From: Dasyornis broadbenti
Taxonomy: Eukaryota > Chordata > Aves > Passeriformes > Dasyornithidae
Assembly (NCBI GenBank): GCA_013397935.1
Contig: VZRN01005622.1
Location: 2,394,645-2,458,644, forward strand
Length of the DNA: 64,000 bases
Reading direction: 5' to 3'
Part shown: positions 26,433-37,444 of the stretch, in pieces
Layout of the letters: the number at the start of each line of letters is the position of its first letter
How positions within the stretch are numbered: position 1 is the first letter of the stretch
The notes under the pieces: model-generated
Told to the model about the DNA's origin: nothing
The model's input: the letters and a program-made list of their open reading frames with translations, nothing else
Database searches by the model: none
Translations under genes and position numbers: made by a program

Positions 26433-27007
26433 AAGGTCAGGATCAGGTCAGACAATAAAGATCAGGTCTGACAATTTCTAGCAGATGTGGTCTTGACACA
26501 ACTAGATATGATTCAGACACAGAGGTGATCTAGAGACAGCAGGTTCAAAACCCATCAGGCCTACCCTGTAGGCCTGACTTGTCACACAAGGCCTGTGTGA
26601 GAGGAGCCGGCTGGGGTAACACGGCATCATCCTCACACCAGCAAATGCCTCAGGTTAAGGAAAGATCAGCTCTTATTGAGAGACTTCTCCAACTCATAAA
26701 CACCCACCTGCCCTGTACTCCCACTCAATTCCTCCATGCATTTTAAATCCCTTAGGTTAGAGAACTTGAGCATTTGAAGATACAGAGCCCTGTTGGCAGC
26801 TAGGAATCACCATGTGCAGCCCTTCCACTGTCACCAAATCCACTGCTCGACCTAGCACTGACACTGGGACTCACACTGGAGTGTCTTGGGTTATTTCTGT
26901 CATGTTTACAGAGTCTTTGCTGAGATCTCAGCTGTTTTTCCCCTCTGCTGGAGCACACTGAGGGCGCTCCCAGCTGCACTGGCGTGAGGCACCTTGGCCA
27001 GGCTGTG
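26433..27007. other. GC-richer unique DNA next to the CR1 remnant
   Basis: A short imperfect direct repeat (gatcaggtc followed by a or t, then gacaa) occurs at 26441-26455 and 26460-26474, just past the 5' edge of the CR1 remnant. It could be part of the insertion junction. A minus-strand donor-like site (gcag|gtgggt near 26706) has a fair acceptor about 45 bases upstream, but the would-be exon encodes nothing recognisable. No gene is called. Confidence 0.4.
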
Positions 27008-27169
27008 ATGCTGCCCTTGCCACAGCCACACCGCATAACCCTGTGCCTCCTCCTTGGGGCCCTCCTGCACCAGGAGCAGCTGGTGAGCAGATCACGGATG
27101 AGAGAATCAGCACAACATATGAGGTTAGAGAACAAGAGAGTGTCTGCTTTGCTGCAACACAAATGCTAA
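27008..27169 (+). other. Short open frame with signal-peptide-like start
   Basis: From the ATG at 27008 a 53-residue frame opens with MLPLPQPHR and then a leucine-rich core (ITLCLLLGALL), which resembles a cleavable secretion signal. A basic tail follows. Inside it, a good acceptor (cttgccacag, exon from 27026) and a fair donor (CTG|gtgagc at 27083) would bound a 57-base in-frame exon. On the opposite strand, frames of 82 and 120 codons are also open, so the GC-rich composition explains much of this. No homology is recognised. Confidence 0.1.
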
Positions 27170-28399
27170 ATGCCAAGATGACTTTTTCTGAGGGAGGAGG
27201 GAAAATACACTTAAGGTGGTGCTAGGTGAGGAGGTCTCTAGAGCAACATGTATGATTTGACACAGACTTTCCTTTTACTAAAGTCTTTAGAAAGAGGTGC
27301 TTATCATCTCTGAAAATTAAACCCTGAGCAGTGGTACATGTGCAAGCCTCTCCCTTGTTATAAATGCTAAATCTTCGGAAACTTCGTAGAAAACCACGTG
27401 GAGATAGAACACCAGCAATGCCACAATAAAGTATTTTACCGAGAAGGTGGGTTTCCACTCAAACCCACATATGTAAAAACTCTGCCTCTGTAGAACAAGA
27501 CGTATCAGTGCAGTAAACTAATTTGTCCAGTGCTTATGTAGGGCTCTCATATTTGTAGCAAATCCATCGCAACCCACGGCATGTTTACCCTCAGAACATC
27601 CCCACGAATGAATAAATGCTCACATGCGGTGATATGAGGCTCAGAGAGTCAAAATAGGCTACCAAATTTGGCCTCCTGGTAGCTTGCTTCTTCCTGAAAA
27701 TCATCTCCCCACTTCCCTTGGGCTGGTTCAGGGATTCATCTCACATCTTGATGGGTTCAGCTGATTCTGCTCTCTAAACTGATAGAAATGTATTCTTCTC
27801 TCTTGCTGTCTGATTTTCTGTCAGTGGGGTTCAGAAAATAGCTAGGATGAGGGCAAGAGCGGTGATGGCAGCTTGAAGCAAAAAAGATGCTTGGAGTGGG
27901 GCTATTTCTGTTTCTAGATGGGCATCTTCGTTTGGTAACAGGTAATGATTTTCTGAAGCGGAGCTTTTCTTAGCAACACTCCCACTTGTTCAAAAGCAAA
28001 AAGGAAGCAACCACGTTACAAAACTTCACCTAAAGTGCCCTAACTCAGGTTACAGCAGGGCACCAGGGGGGTGGTCTCAACAGACTGGGGTTGAGATAGA
28101 ATTCAAGCCTTCAAGGACGAGGATGACACCGTAACTCTGGGATCATCCTTCCTCTGTCTCCTAAGCTTTTGCTCTCTTTTGTTTTTCTGAATTCCATAAA
28201 AGGACACTACAGGAAGAGAGAATTTTCCTGACTTGATTATAGTTCCATTAAATACACACGCTCCCAAACATACTCAGTTCCTTCTACAGTAATGACTTAT
28301 CAAGCATTACAGTAGAAAATAGTTATGTATTACACAGGGCTGCTGTGGAGAGCAGAAAAGAATGAGATTGTGCAATTAAAGTCTCTGTATTCAAGCACT

Positions 28400-28760
28400 T
28401 GAGATGGAAAGCTAAGCTAAAATTACATATAAAACATTAATTTATCCATTTCCTGACTATAATTCTTTGACTGCCCAAGCAGATGGTTGGATTAACCAAC
28501 TTGGGTGGGTGGGTTTTTCTCATGTAAAATAGTAAGTTGTAAGTTGTTCCTAATAATTTAATTATTACTGTATCCTTAACCACAAATAATTTCATTCATT
28601 AACTTCAGTCTTGGCTTTCCCTAGGGTATAATTATTATGAAGTAGATCATATTTTAATCTGATCAAATGTTCTGCACATTAAAATAACATGGATATTTAC
28701 AAGCGATAAAAGTTATAGGTTTGAGTCAAATTTAAAGTGGCTTATGCAAAGTTTCACATT
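28400..28760. promoter_or_regulatory. Possible conserved non-coding element
   Basis: This AT-rich, non-repetitive stretch has many TAAT-type cores and several ATTA/TAAT pairs on both strands, and no open frame. That texture is typical of deeply conserved non-coding elements near developmental genes. Conservation cannot be tested from one sequence, so this is inference only. Confidence 0.15.
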
Positions 28761-29329
28761 TGAGTGAGATGTCCATATTTTGGGAAGGAGGGAGTCTGAT
28801 TTGAGAGCAGCTGTTTGGAAATAAACACCCTCAGATGTTGTCATTAGTAACTACTCATCAGATAATTCTGCTTCAAGAGAGGCTTCTTTCTTATTAACAG
28901 AACCACGTTGTCTGAAGCAGAATTTTTCTCAGCAATATTGCCATTTGTTAAAAGAGCAGAACAAAAATATTTAAGTGATTTTAAATGAATTTCACGTTTA
29001 CCTAGAGAAAAACTTCAGCCCAACCATCTGCAGAAAAAGGCTACTATAATTCACGTTTCTATAAACGTGCTGTGATGACAGGATTTTTAATACTGCACCT
29101 GAAGGAAAAAGATAGTGTACAAATGTAGTGCACCTGCTGGCTTGGGTGTTTATATGATCAGCTAAGCAGCAGCTCTTAATACTTCCCAGCAGATCTCTGC
29201 CAGTGGGCCCGCTATAAATCCCTCCACAGCCAGACAAGTTGGCCTTTATTTTTTTCATATTGCTCTGGGCATCTCACATGACATTCCCAAAAAAGGAATT
29301 GTACTACAAGCCTGCTCTGATTGCTAGTA

Positions 29330-29860
29330 ATGACTTAACTGCAGAGGAATTATAACAGTATGAATAACAGTGGTTTGCACTGTGAATGCCTGAGCTACTC
29401 CAAAAATGCCAGAGCAACCAATATAATGTGCTTCTCACTCATAACTTTGAAACGGGAGAGAAAGTCAGGGCACTTTACAACTGCTGCTAATCTGTAAACA
29501 TGGGTTGTTCATTCAACAGCAGGAAGCAAAAACAAATGGAGAGCAAATATTATTAGCTGTTATTGGGTGTTAAGGAAGCAAAATTATGCAAATGATTGAA
29601 TTGAAAAATATAGGAAGGGAAATAGAATTCCCGCTTGTTCAAAAAGGACAATTTGAATGGACATATTGTCAGCAAAAGTTTCTCTGTGCATGCTGGTCCT
29701 ATTAAACAGCATTAGATTCCTGACTCCTAGCTCGAAAGAAGCCAACACTGTTTGTATATGAATTACACTATAAACTCCCTGGGGACAGAATCCTTTTAAT
29801 TGTTTTGCCTTCCAGCTTGTTTAAACTGGCCTGTAAGTTTGGGCTGTACTTATACGCTGT
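29330..29860. promoter_or_regulatory. Possible conserved non-coding element with octamer motif
   Basis: About 500 bases of complex AT-rich DNA carry a perfect POU octamer (atgcaaat, 29586-29593) preceded by att, with further homeodomain-like TTAG/TAAT cores. There is no open frame, simple repeat or transposon. I infer possible enhancer function by resemblance alone. Confidence 0.18.
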
Positions 29861-30224
29861 TTCTAGATAGATATCTCATAAAAGATACCAACGAAGAGAC
29901 TGTAGGTGTGAAATATTTAAAAAGGCAACAACTGTATTAAAAAAAAAAAATGTAACACACAGGTATCTTCAGCAAAGCCACTGAATTACATCTGGAGCAG
30001 CGAGGTGCTTACAAATGGTCACTGCGTCTCAGTGCTTTTTCATGGAAAAATTGGGAATTGCTGATGTGCATGGAGGGGACATGAGAGGAGGGGAAAGTCC
30101 GACCAAAAAGCAATTTGTAAATCAAGCATAGGGAAGTAAGGAAAGCCTGGGTTTAAGCTCAGCAATTCACAAGCAATTTCAGCCACTCTCCAGGCATGAT
30201 TTAAGCAAATTCTTTGGAGGAGTT

Positions 30225-30760
30225 TCACCTACAGTTGCTACTGTGCTGGTAATGAGTAAAGCGGTTTCCCTCGTTGTGGCTGGTGCTGCCTGGCAGCACA
30301 GGAGGAATGAAAGCCAGAAAGGACTGAGGGGAGAGAGCAGGGATGTTGGAAGGGCTTTGTGGGAGCCTGAGGCAGTTTAGAGCTTGTTGGACCAGCACTT
30401 GCTCTGGTGGGAACTGATGGGCTCTTACCCAAAAGCAGCCCCCTGAAGGATGGGCTTGACCCTTCTGGCAGGGGATGCTGTGTGGGAAGCTGCAGGCTCC
30501 TGTGGGTGCTTCCCAGCAGGGATACATCACCTGGCTGAGCGAGCTCCTGTGCTTGGGTGGGCAGCTCCAGGCCTGGAAGGAACAATTCTGTCACTGCAGG
30601 GCTGATGCATGCCCAGGAAAGCCTCAGGGCTGATGTTGTGGGACCCTGGATAGCCCTGCTGGTGCCTGTCCTGCCACCACGGAGCAGCCTTCAGGGCAGA
30701 GCCTTGCCACAGGCAGCTTTGCTATTTGGAGCTACAGTGAGAAACCAAAAGAATTCCTTC
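30225..30760. other. GC-rich patch with overlapping open frames
   Basis: The minus strand is open in two frames (118 and 101 codons) and the plus strand in another (30557-30892). The minus frames open on GTG rather than ATG. The sequence is rich in ctg/cag and ccc/ggg words and has few stops. CpG is sparse, so it does not look like a promoter island. No motif is recognised. Ordinary local GC variation is the simplest reading. Confidence 0.4.
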
Positions 30761-30899
30761 TTCCATGCTATAAAAACCTGCATTCCTTCCTTTGGGCAAG
30801 GCAGGCTGGATTTCTCCTCATCTGAATTCTCTGACTTAGCTGTGCAATTTGCCAAGAAGTCTGCCTCCCTGGAAAAGAGCAGTTACCACTAATTGTTTT

Positions 30900-33800
30900 G
30901 CCTGGGAATCACTCTTAGGAGTTGTCAACCAAAACTGCCTTCTGGCAGCTGCCCAGGTTACCATAGTTCTAGACAAAATGAAAATTTTATTTGGTGAGGC
31001 ATCTGTATCAAAGCAAGAAGTGATGGAAATATCAGTCAGCAAAACTTGTGATGTTCTGCCTAGGAGTAGCTGTGCCTCAGGACTTCACACGGTCATGAGA
31101 ATGATGCTTGCAAAGAGGATGAAACTATGAGAGCTGGCCATGGATTCATAATTCCATATAAGGAAGAATTCCATTTTTCAGATTTCATTTTCATCATGAT
31201 GAAGCGTGCCTTCGGTTAGAATCACTGTTTTCTCATCTAACTTGCCTACCTGAGCAGAAACATAAGGGAAGAAAGATCAGTGCCTCGTAACTTATACATC
31301 AGCCTTCAAAAATTTATTTCTTTGGAGATTTTATCAAAGCCACTAAAATAAAACCTTTACTGATATGAGCAAAAAATAGGAAAAAAAAAAGGCTTGCAAA
31401 TCTGGGACACTGTCTTCTCTGGGGTGACAGTGTGCTCCAGTTCTCAGTGCTTGTTTGGACTATAACAGAATTGCTAAGAATTTTTGGAAAGGTTCGCCAT
31501 GGTATGGTAGGATATTTAGCAATCTGATAATTTTTCCTTTAAGAAAAGAAAATGACTTTAAAAAATGCCTTAAATTATGGAAATATTATCAACATTAAAA
31601 AGTAATTTTGAAAGGAGAAAACAAAGTTGAACTTGGATTAAAAAACCATTTTTTTAATTGCAGAGGAAGATCAGCTGATACTCCTCTTTTTCACAGTGGT
31701 GATTGTGTTTCTAATGGCTGACATACAAAGCATTTTGCCAAGAAAAAATGTGGTGATTTAGTGTAGTTTGACTCTTGATACAGCTACTCATTATCAGAAG
31801 AGAGAAGGATGGGCTGACCTCTCTTCCAGCTCCTGTCCAGGATTCTCCTACAGCGTATCCACGGCCACAGTTCTGAGTTTTTCGCAAGGCAGGCTTGGTG
31901 GTTTTAGTTCCCTTCCTAACATTTAGGACTAAGGGACTCCAAGCCTCTGTGATAAATTCACAAACAGGTTAATTTGCAGGGCTGTTGGGAAAGAGGAGTG
32001 AGAGTTCCTGGTGAAGTCAATGAGTATCCAGGACTGTATGTTGAGAACACAAAAAAAACATAAAGTGTGAGGGGGTGAGTATTGTTTGCACATTTGCTTT
32101 TTAAAAATAAATCCGACTTGATACATATTATTTTTGGTACTTATTATTATTTTGGTGGTTTCTTGATTCTTACATCCTAGTTATGATGCTTCCCAAACGT
32201 GAATTAATCAACCTTGTGCCTCACAAATACATTTTTCCACAGCTTCAGCCCTAAGCTGGACTTTGTCTTCTGCTGGAGGTTCTTGTTTGAATCGTGTGAT
32301 GATGTCTCAGTATTTTTGACTAGATGGCAGATTGTGCAGAGAAACTCTGTGTAGTTGGATGCTTGCACGAATAAGTAAACATTCTAACACACAGTTCCCA
32401 AGGCCCAAGACAGCTCCACTGTGACTGTAGGCTGTGAAGATAAAGTGATATAAATATTTGTGATCATATCCAGTTATATATAAAAAAACAAAATTGGAAA
32501 AAAAAAAAAAAACGGTGCTATCCAATTCGTTTCTTTTTGTGTATCACTCTCACTAATCTGATAAACATTTCTATCTCTCTCTGGAATTTTACTGACCATT
32601 TTCTTTTAACAATAGCAATTGTGTGGAGTGCAGTCACAGATAATTTGCATTTGGGTTTTTCAATGTGCATTCTTCAGAGTCCCAGGGCAATAGTGGGATG
32701 CGAAGTCTTGTTAGACTATTGGCTTTATTATCCCGCTCATGATTCACAGGAAAATGTTGTAATGACCTCTTACACCAGCGACTAATTCTTTTAAAAGATG
32801 AAAGTTATTTCTTCTCCTGGCACAGATATCAGAATCTGCCTTCAAAGAATGATATGGCATTAATAGTACAAGCTGCCCAACACTTCTAAAGGAGTAAAAA
32901 CAGCAAGAGCATTTTTTTTCAAGTGTATACACAAGCCAGCTGTATTTTTTTTTTTTTTAATGCTGTGCTTCAGAGGCAGAACTGTTTCCTCCTGCTACTC
33001 AGACACAGCACATGTTAGCAATAAGTGAATCACATTTAAGTTGGAGAAGAAAAACAACTCTGAACAGAAGATTGACCCAACTCCCAAATCAAAATTAACC
33101 TATAAAGCTTGGATTTGTTCAGAGACCCTTTCATAGCTACGCTGACTGTTCTTAGTGCAAAAGTGCACAGGTTCTTATTCCACCCTGGAGTGAGCACCCT
33201 AAAAGAGCACCGAGATAAAGAGATCCATTTTTTTCTGCCATACGCATTCACGTAATTTTTCTCTTTTCTGAACTATACTGCTGTGATTTCTCGTCCTGAA
33301 TGCTTTTGATAAATACCTGCTTCAGAATCACTTTCCTTGCAATTTGACCTTTTTCAAGTTTCTTGTCATAATTTATCATCCACTAAAGCTGATTGAGTGA
33401 TAGTCCTTTACTTTAAACGAGTTTCCTACTTCCCTGCTAGTTCTAGTTCATCAGGATAGGCAGCAACCATTTCATCTTAGTAGGCCAAGTGAATCACTCT
33501 GTCCTACAGATTTTCTGATTATAGACATAAGGGTCCAAGAGGTTTACAGCCATGTTTTGTTTTGGATTAATTTACTTATGGTTCAGGTGTTTTATATCTG
33601 TAATAAAGAGCTTACCAGTGTTTTGTTCTTTTCCTTTTCTGTGGGAAGTGTAACTTGATGTGCCATATTTGTCCTTTCAAAGTCATGCATCACTGGTGGA
33701 TTCATCATTCTCTAGGGCTTCCTCCTTCTTGGTCTATTTTGATTCATGAGCATGAATTTGTAGGCCACATTCTTATCAAATGCTAAGTGAATGATCTTTG

Positions 33801-36800
33801 ATTTCATTTTCTGTTTCATTTCACTTATGTCAGTCCTCAGGTTTTCCAGACCTTTTTTGCATTTGCCAATGCATAACCATTTCATCTGTTACACTTGGTG
33901 TCCTGTGATATTTTTGTGCCACCACCTTTAATTAAATAATCAGTACCAATGTTTGTGGAGCTAAAGTCCGAGCTTTCCTCCATGTCATGAGTTCCCCTGT
34001 CAGCAAATTATAATCTTGTTTTTGCCACAGCCAGATCTTAACCTGCTCTGTAATTTTAATGAAATGAGGGGGAAATGTATTTTTTATATATTTTGTGCAT
34101 GTTACACCAGATCCAAAGGGCTGAGCATATTTTGGCTTAAAACAGCTCCTTTGCTGGTCAAACTGCTATCTTACTAAAGTAGAAGTTGCTTATTAAAGAT
34201 AACTTTAGTGAACACATGCTGCATTTTCTCCCTTTTTCCTGTTTATTCCTGTTTCTAATTACATCCTCCAAGACTTTTTCATAGCTCTTGAATATTACGG
34301 TCCTTTTTATGTACAGGTATTATTGACCTTTGTTTTTCTTTAGCTGCCTTAGTTTTAAAGCAAAAAACCCACCTCTCACACCCTTCTTACAGGACCTGGG
34401 ATTTCAAACATAAAATCTGTCAGCATTTTAGGAATAAAGGATCCAGCTCTTCTGATGGGAATGTGTTGCATGTCAATTTTTGGCAATGTCCTTCTCTTTT
34501 ACATGTAATGACTCCTCATCTTGCTGGCTACTCATCCTGCATTCTGCATTCATAATTACTTCATTAAAAATGGAGGAAGAATGTTAATCTTGTCTTAGAA
34601 TATGAGTGGGTTAATTTTTGTCTTAAACTTGCCCCTCTACTACACGATAAACTAACTTTTTACCTATAGATGTCTAATACATATCCGACCCAGCAAAAAG
34701 GATCAACACTTTTCTGGTTCTTTGTTCCCAGAATGCCTCTATGTGACTAAATAACCTTCCTAAAACTATTCTGTATCTGAAGACTTAATACACTTAATAA
34801 GCTTAATACACTTCTGATAAGAGGAAAAGTAAGAAAAATTGCCAATCTTTCTTCATAAATAATTTTTTCCATGCCTGTAATAACTGTCAAACCTCTTCTT
34901 TAAAACATCACCTTCATTTCTTAAGCAAGATGCTGAAAACGACATATTCCAACACAGGCTTTATCAGTTCAGAATAAAATGGAAGGATTACTGTATGAGA
35001 CCATTAGAGATTCTGTTCCTGTATCCCGGGGTTTGCTTGCTTTTTTGGGACAGTTATCTTGTTTTGCTTTATCAGGTGATCTGCTCTAATCCCAGGTCAT
35101 CTTCAGCTAAATTGTTTCCTGACCAGTTTCCCATCCTGTTTTATGCACTTGCTTGTCCTTGCCCAAACACAATTTCCTGTGCTTGTCATTTAGCGGAATT
35201 TTGAAGCTTTGCAGTGTATTTGGAAGTTTTCCCCCTCTGCCACCTGACTATTTCTTAGTGTCACTTGTACCTTCTCGCGTTTGAAGTCCTCGCTGTGGTG
35301 GTCAGGTTCCAAACTAAGGACACTGCCCCACCTTATTCAGGTCTCTGTAAGAAACCGCTAACAGCACCAAATCCCAGCCAGCACAACCTGCACAACTTGC
35401 CCCTTTCCCTTCCATTTAGAAAACAAACCACTGATAACTCTTTGAAGTGATTTGGTTGGTTTCGGGTTTTTAAATACACCATTTTGGACCTGCCACTCAG
35501 TTCTCATTCCTAATAAGAATGTGACTCAGGACACCAGCGTGTCTTCCCAGCATCCAGACACAAAGTTCCCTTCTCTGAGAGGGTAATTAGCTGGGGCTGA
35601 TATGATTTGTTCTGTACCCATCCAAGGAGCAGCTGCAGAGAGCTCTCATGAGCACAAGAGCTGGGGAAACTTCAGATGCTGCCATCACTCCTCTGCTGAA
35701 CACAGATTAATTTATGACCTCTCTGCTCTTGTGGAGTACTAAAATTGCATGCTTTTAAAGTTAATGGCAAAGCAAAGCAGTTTACCCTTTATTGTGTTAA
35801 ATTCTGATGCAAGTGAAGAAAATCCTGCAAAGACAACGCTTTCATTCTATTTTTGAAAAAAATAAATACTTCGTGCCTTCCCTTCCATTTGGAACGGAAT
35901 GTTTCCTACTGGTGTCGTTAGGAGACCAAAACTGCATGAGGCTGAGCTCTTGTCTTCCTAAGGATCATCAGTAAGTTCTTGAAAGAGAAAAAGCCAAGAT
36001 CTTTAATTTTACAGAAGCGATGGCTTTGTCTTTGGTTAGGATCAAAGGCCTGCACTGTGTGCACTCAGTAAATGGCAAACACATCTTTGTGCACTGTGGA
36101 TCTGGCACTTCCAGTGCTTCAGAGCAGCACTCGTCAGACAGGGGAGTGGTAACGAGAGAATTAAATCCATGTGATTAGAAGCAGAGTACCAATGATAGAA
36201 AAAAATGCTGGGGAGCATCTGATGATCTGAAGATGGGGCTGGGCTAGGGAAAGAAAATTACATCTCCTGCTCTGGATGTCAGGCTTGCCACTATTTCTAA
36301 CTTTCCCGCCTTTCCTTTTTTCCCTCTCACAAATGCTCATCACTGAGTTTTTTCTCTGGCTGTGAACCATTCCCAGGGCTGAGGAATGGGAAATACATCT
36401 GGATGCTCTGCTTTGGTTAAAGTTGTGTTTCCTGCCTTCATGATGTTGTCACACCCAGTGTTTCTGCCCGTGTATGCACATAGGATGACCCTGACCCAGC
36501 AGGACTTTATTCTTGTGTCCCAGGATGAATTGTAAATGAATCCCAGAGATGAAGTCTGATTTCAGGGCTGTTGTATCCACTGCTGCCTCTATGTTTCCAA
36601 GCTGCATCTTGCCTTTGAGCTTTATGATGTTTTTTGGAGAAAGCTGACCCGGCAGTGACTGATGTTGGTGAGGTTCCAATACCAAGTGTCACCTTATATC
36701 TGCTCTGCAGTGACAGAGGTGACAACGCTTCGTTTAACAGGCCACTGGAGAAGACAGCAAGTTCAGTAAACTGCACTAGAGGGAGAACCCTGAGCAGCCA

Positions 36801-36840
36801 GAAAAGTCCTGATAACTTCCCTACAAAACCTCATGTTTCT
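30900..36840. other. Non-genic unique DNA
   Basis: I see nothing coding. There are A runs at 31381-31390 and 32498-32512, a T run at 32945-32958 and an ATTTGCAT octamer at 32643-32650. The 33250-34980 part is especially AT-rich, with frequent stops in every frame. Confidence 0.55.
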
Positions 36841-36850
36841 GGAGAAAATG

Positions 36851-36888
36851 CTTTTTTTTTTTCCCTTTTTTCTTTCTTTTTTTTCCCC
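36851..36888 (+). repeat. Pyrimidine tract
   Basis: Thirty-eight consecutive T and C bases. It is followed by aagctaag rather than a clean AG acceptor with exon-like sequence, so I treat it as low-complexity DNA. Confidence 0.7.
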
Positions 36889-37182
36889 AAGCTAAGAATG
36901 AGAGGGGGATGTTTGAGAATGCAGGCTAATTCTCCATCGTTTAACTTGGGTGAAAGTTCCTAATTGCTAAGCCACCATCATCTAACAAGTTTTCTGTCAC
37001 AAAGGCACACTGGAATCTGCAGCAGAGCCCTGCCACAGGCTTCCTGTGCCGTGGTTTGATCTGCTGTCGTAGGAGCTTGATACTTCCTAAGGCTTTTGGC
37101 TTCCTAAACTGCTCACTGCACTTGGGAGTAGCATTTCTGTGCTGCATATAACAAAAGAGAACTTGTTTGCTTCATGCTTCTT

Positions 37183-37200
37183 CTGCTGCTGCTGCTGCTG
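37183..37200 (+). repeat. (CTG)6 microsatellite
   Basis: Six perfect CTG units are followed by cagc. This is a short trinucleotide repeat in non-coding context. No frame through it is long enough to suggest a polyleucine or polyalanine tract in a protein. Confidence 0.9.
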
Positions 37201-37249
37201 CAGCTTGCATACCATGGTAGTTCTGCTTCTAGAAACAAAAAATCGTCAC

Positions 37250-37440
37250 TTAAACATCTAAATAAATAATAATATTGGGCATTCTCATGCCAGGCTGTCC
37301 ATTTGCATGAGTGACCAAGTTAAAAAAGACATTTTTCTGCGTATTTTCCTCTCAAGGCTGCTATTTTGCCTGAATTTGAATAATTTCTCTAAATTTATTT
37401 TTCATTCTGCTAAAGCAAAACAAAGTGAATACCATTTAAA
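37250..37440. promoter_or_regulatory. Possible conserved non-coding element with octamer motif
   Basis: This compact AT-rich, repeat-free stretch has a perfect ATTTGCAT octamer at 37301-37308 flanked by TAAT-type cores. It resembles vertebrate enhancer elements, but conservation is untested. There is no open frame. Confidence 0.17.
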
Positions 37441-37444
37441 ATTT

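Larger units (their letters stand above)
27226..30220. other. Non-genic unique DNA with conserved-element-like stretches
   Basis: No coding signal. The 28400-28760 and 29330-29860 stretches are listed separately because of their complex, repeat-free AT-rich texture. A 12-base A run lies at 29939-29950. A G-rich string with three GGG runs (28503-28513) lacks the fourth run needed for a simple quadruplex. Confidence 0.5.

Noticed and set aside
26065..26471. Three overlapping plus-strand frames of 60-95 codons
   Set aside because: They are antisense readings of the CR1 remnant, whose own coding strand is minus and disrupted.
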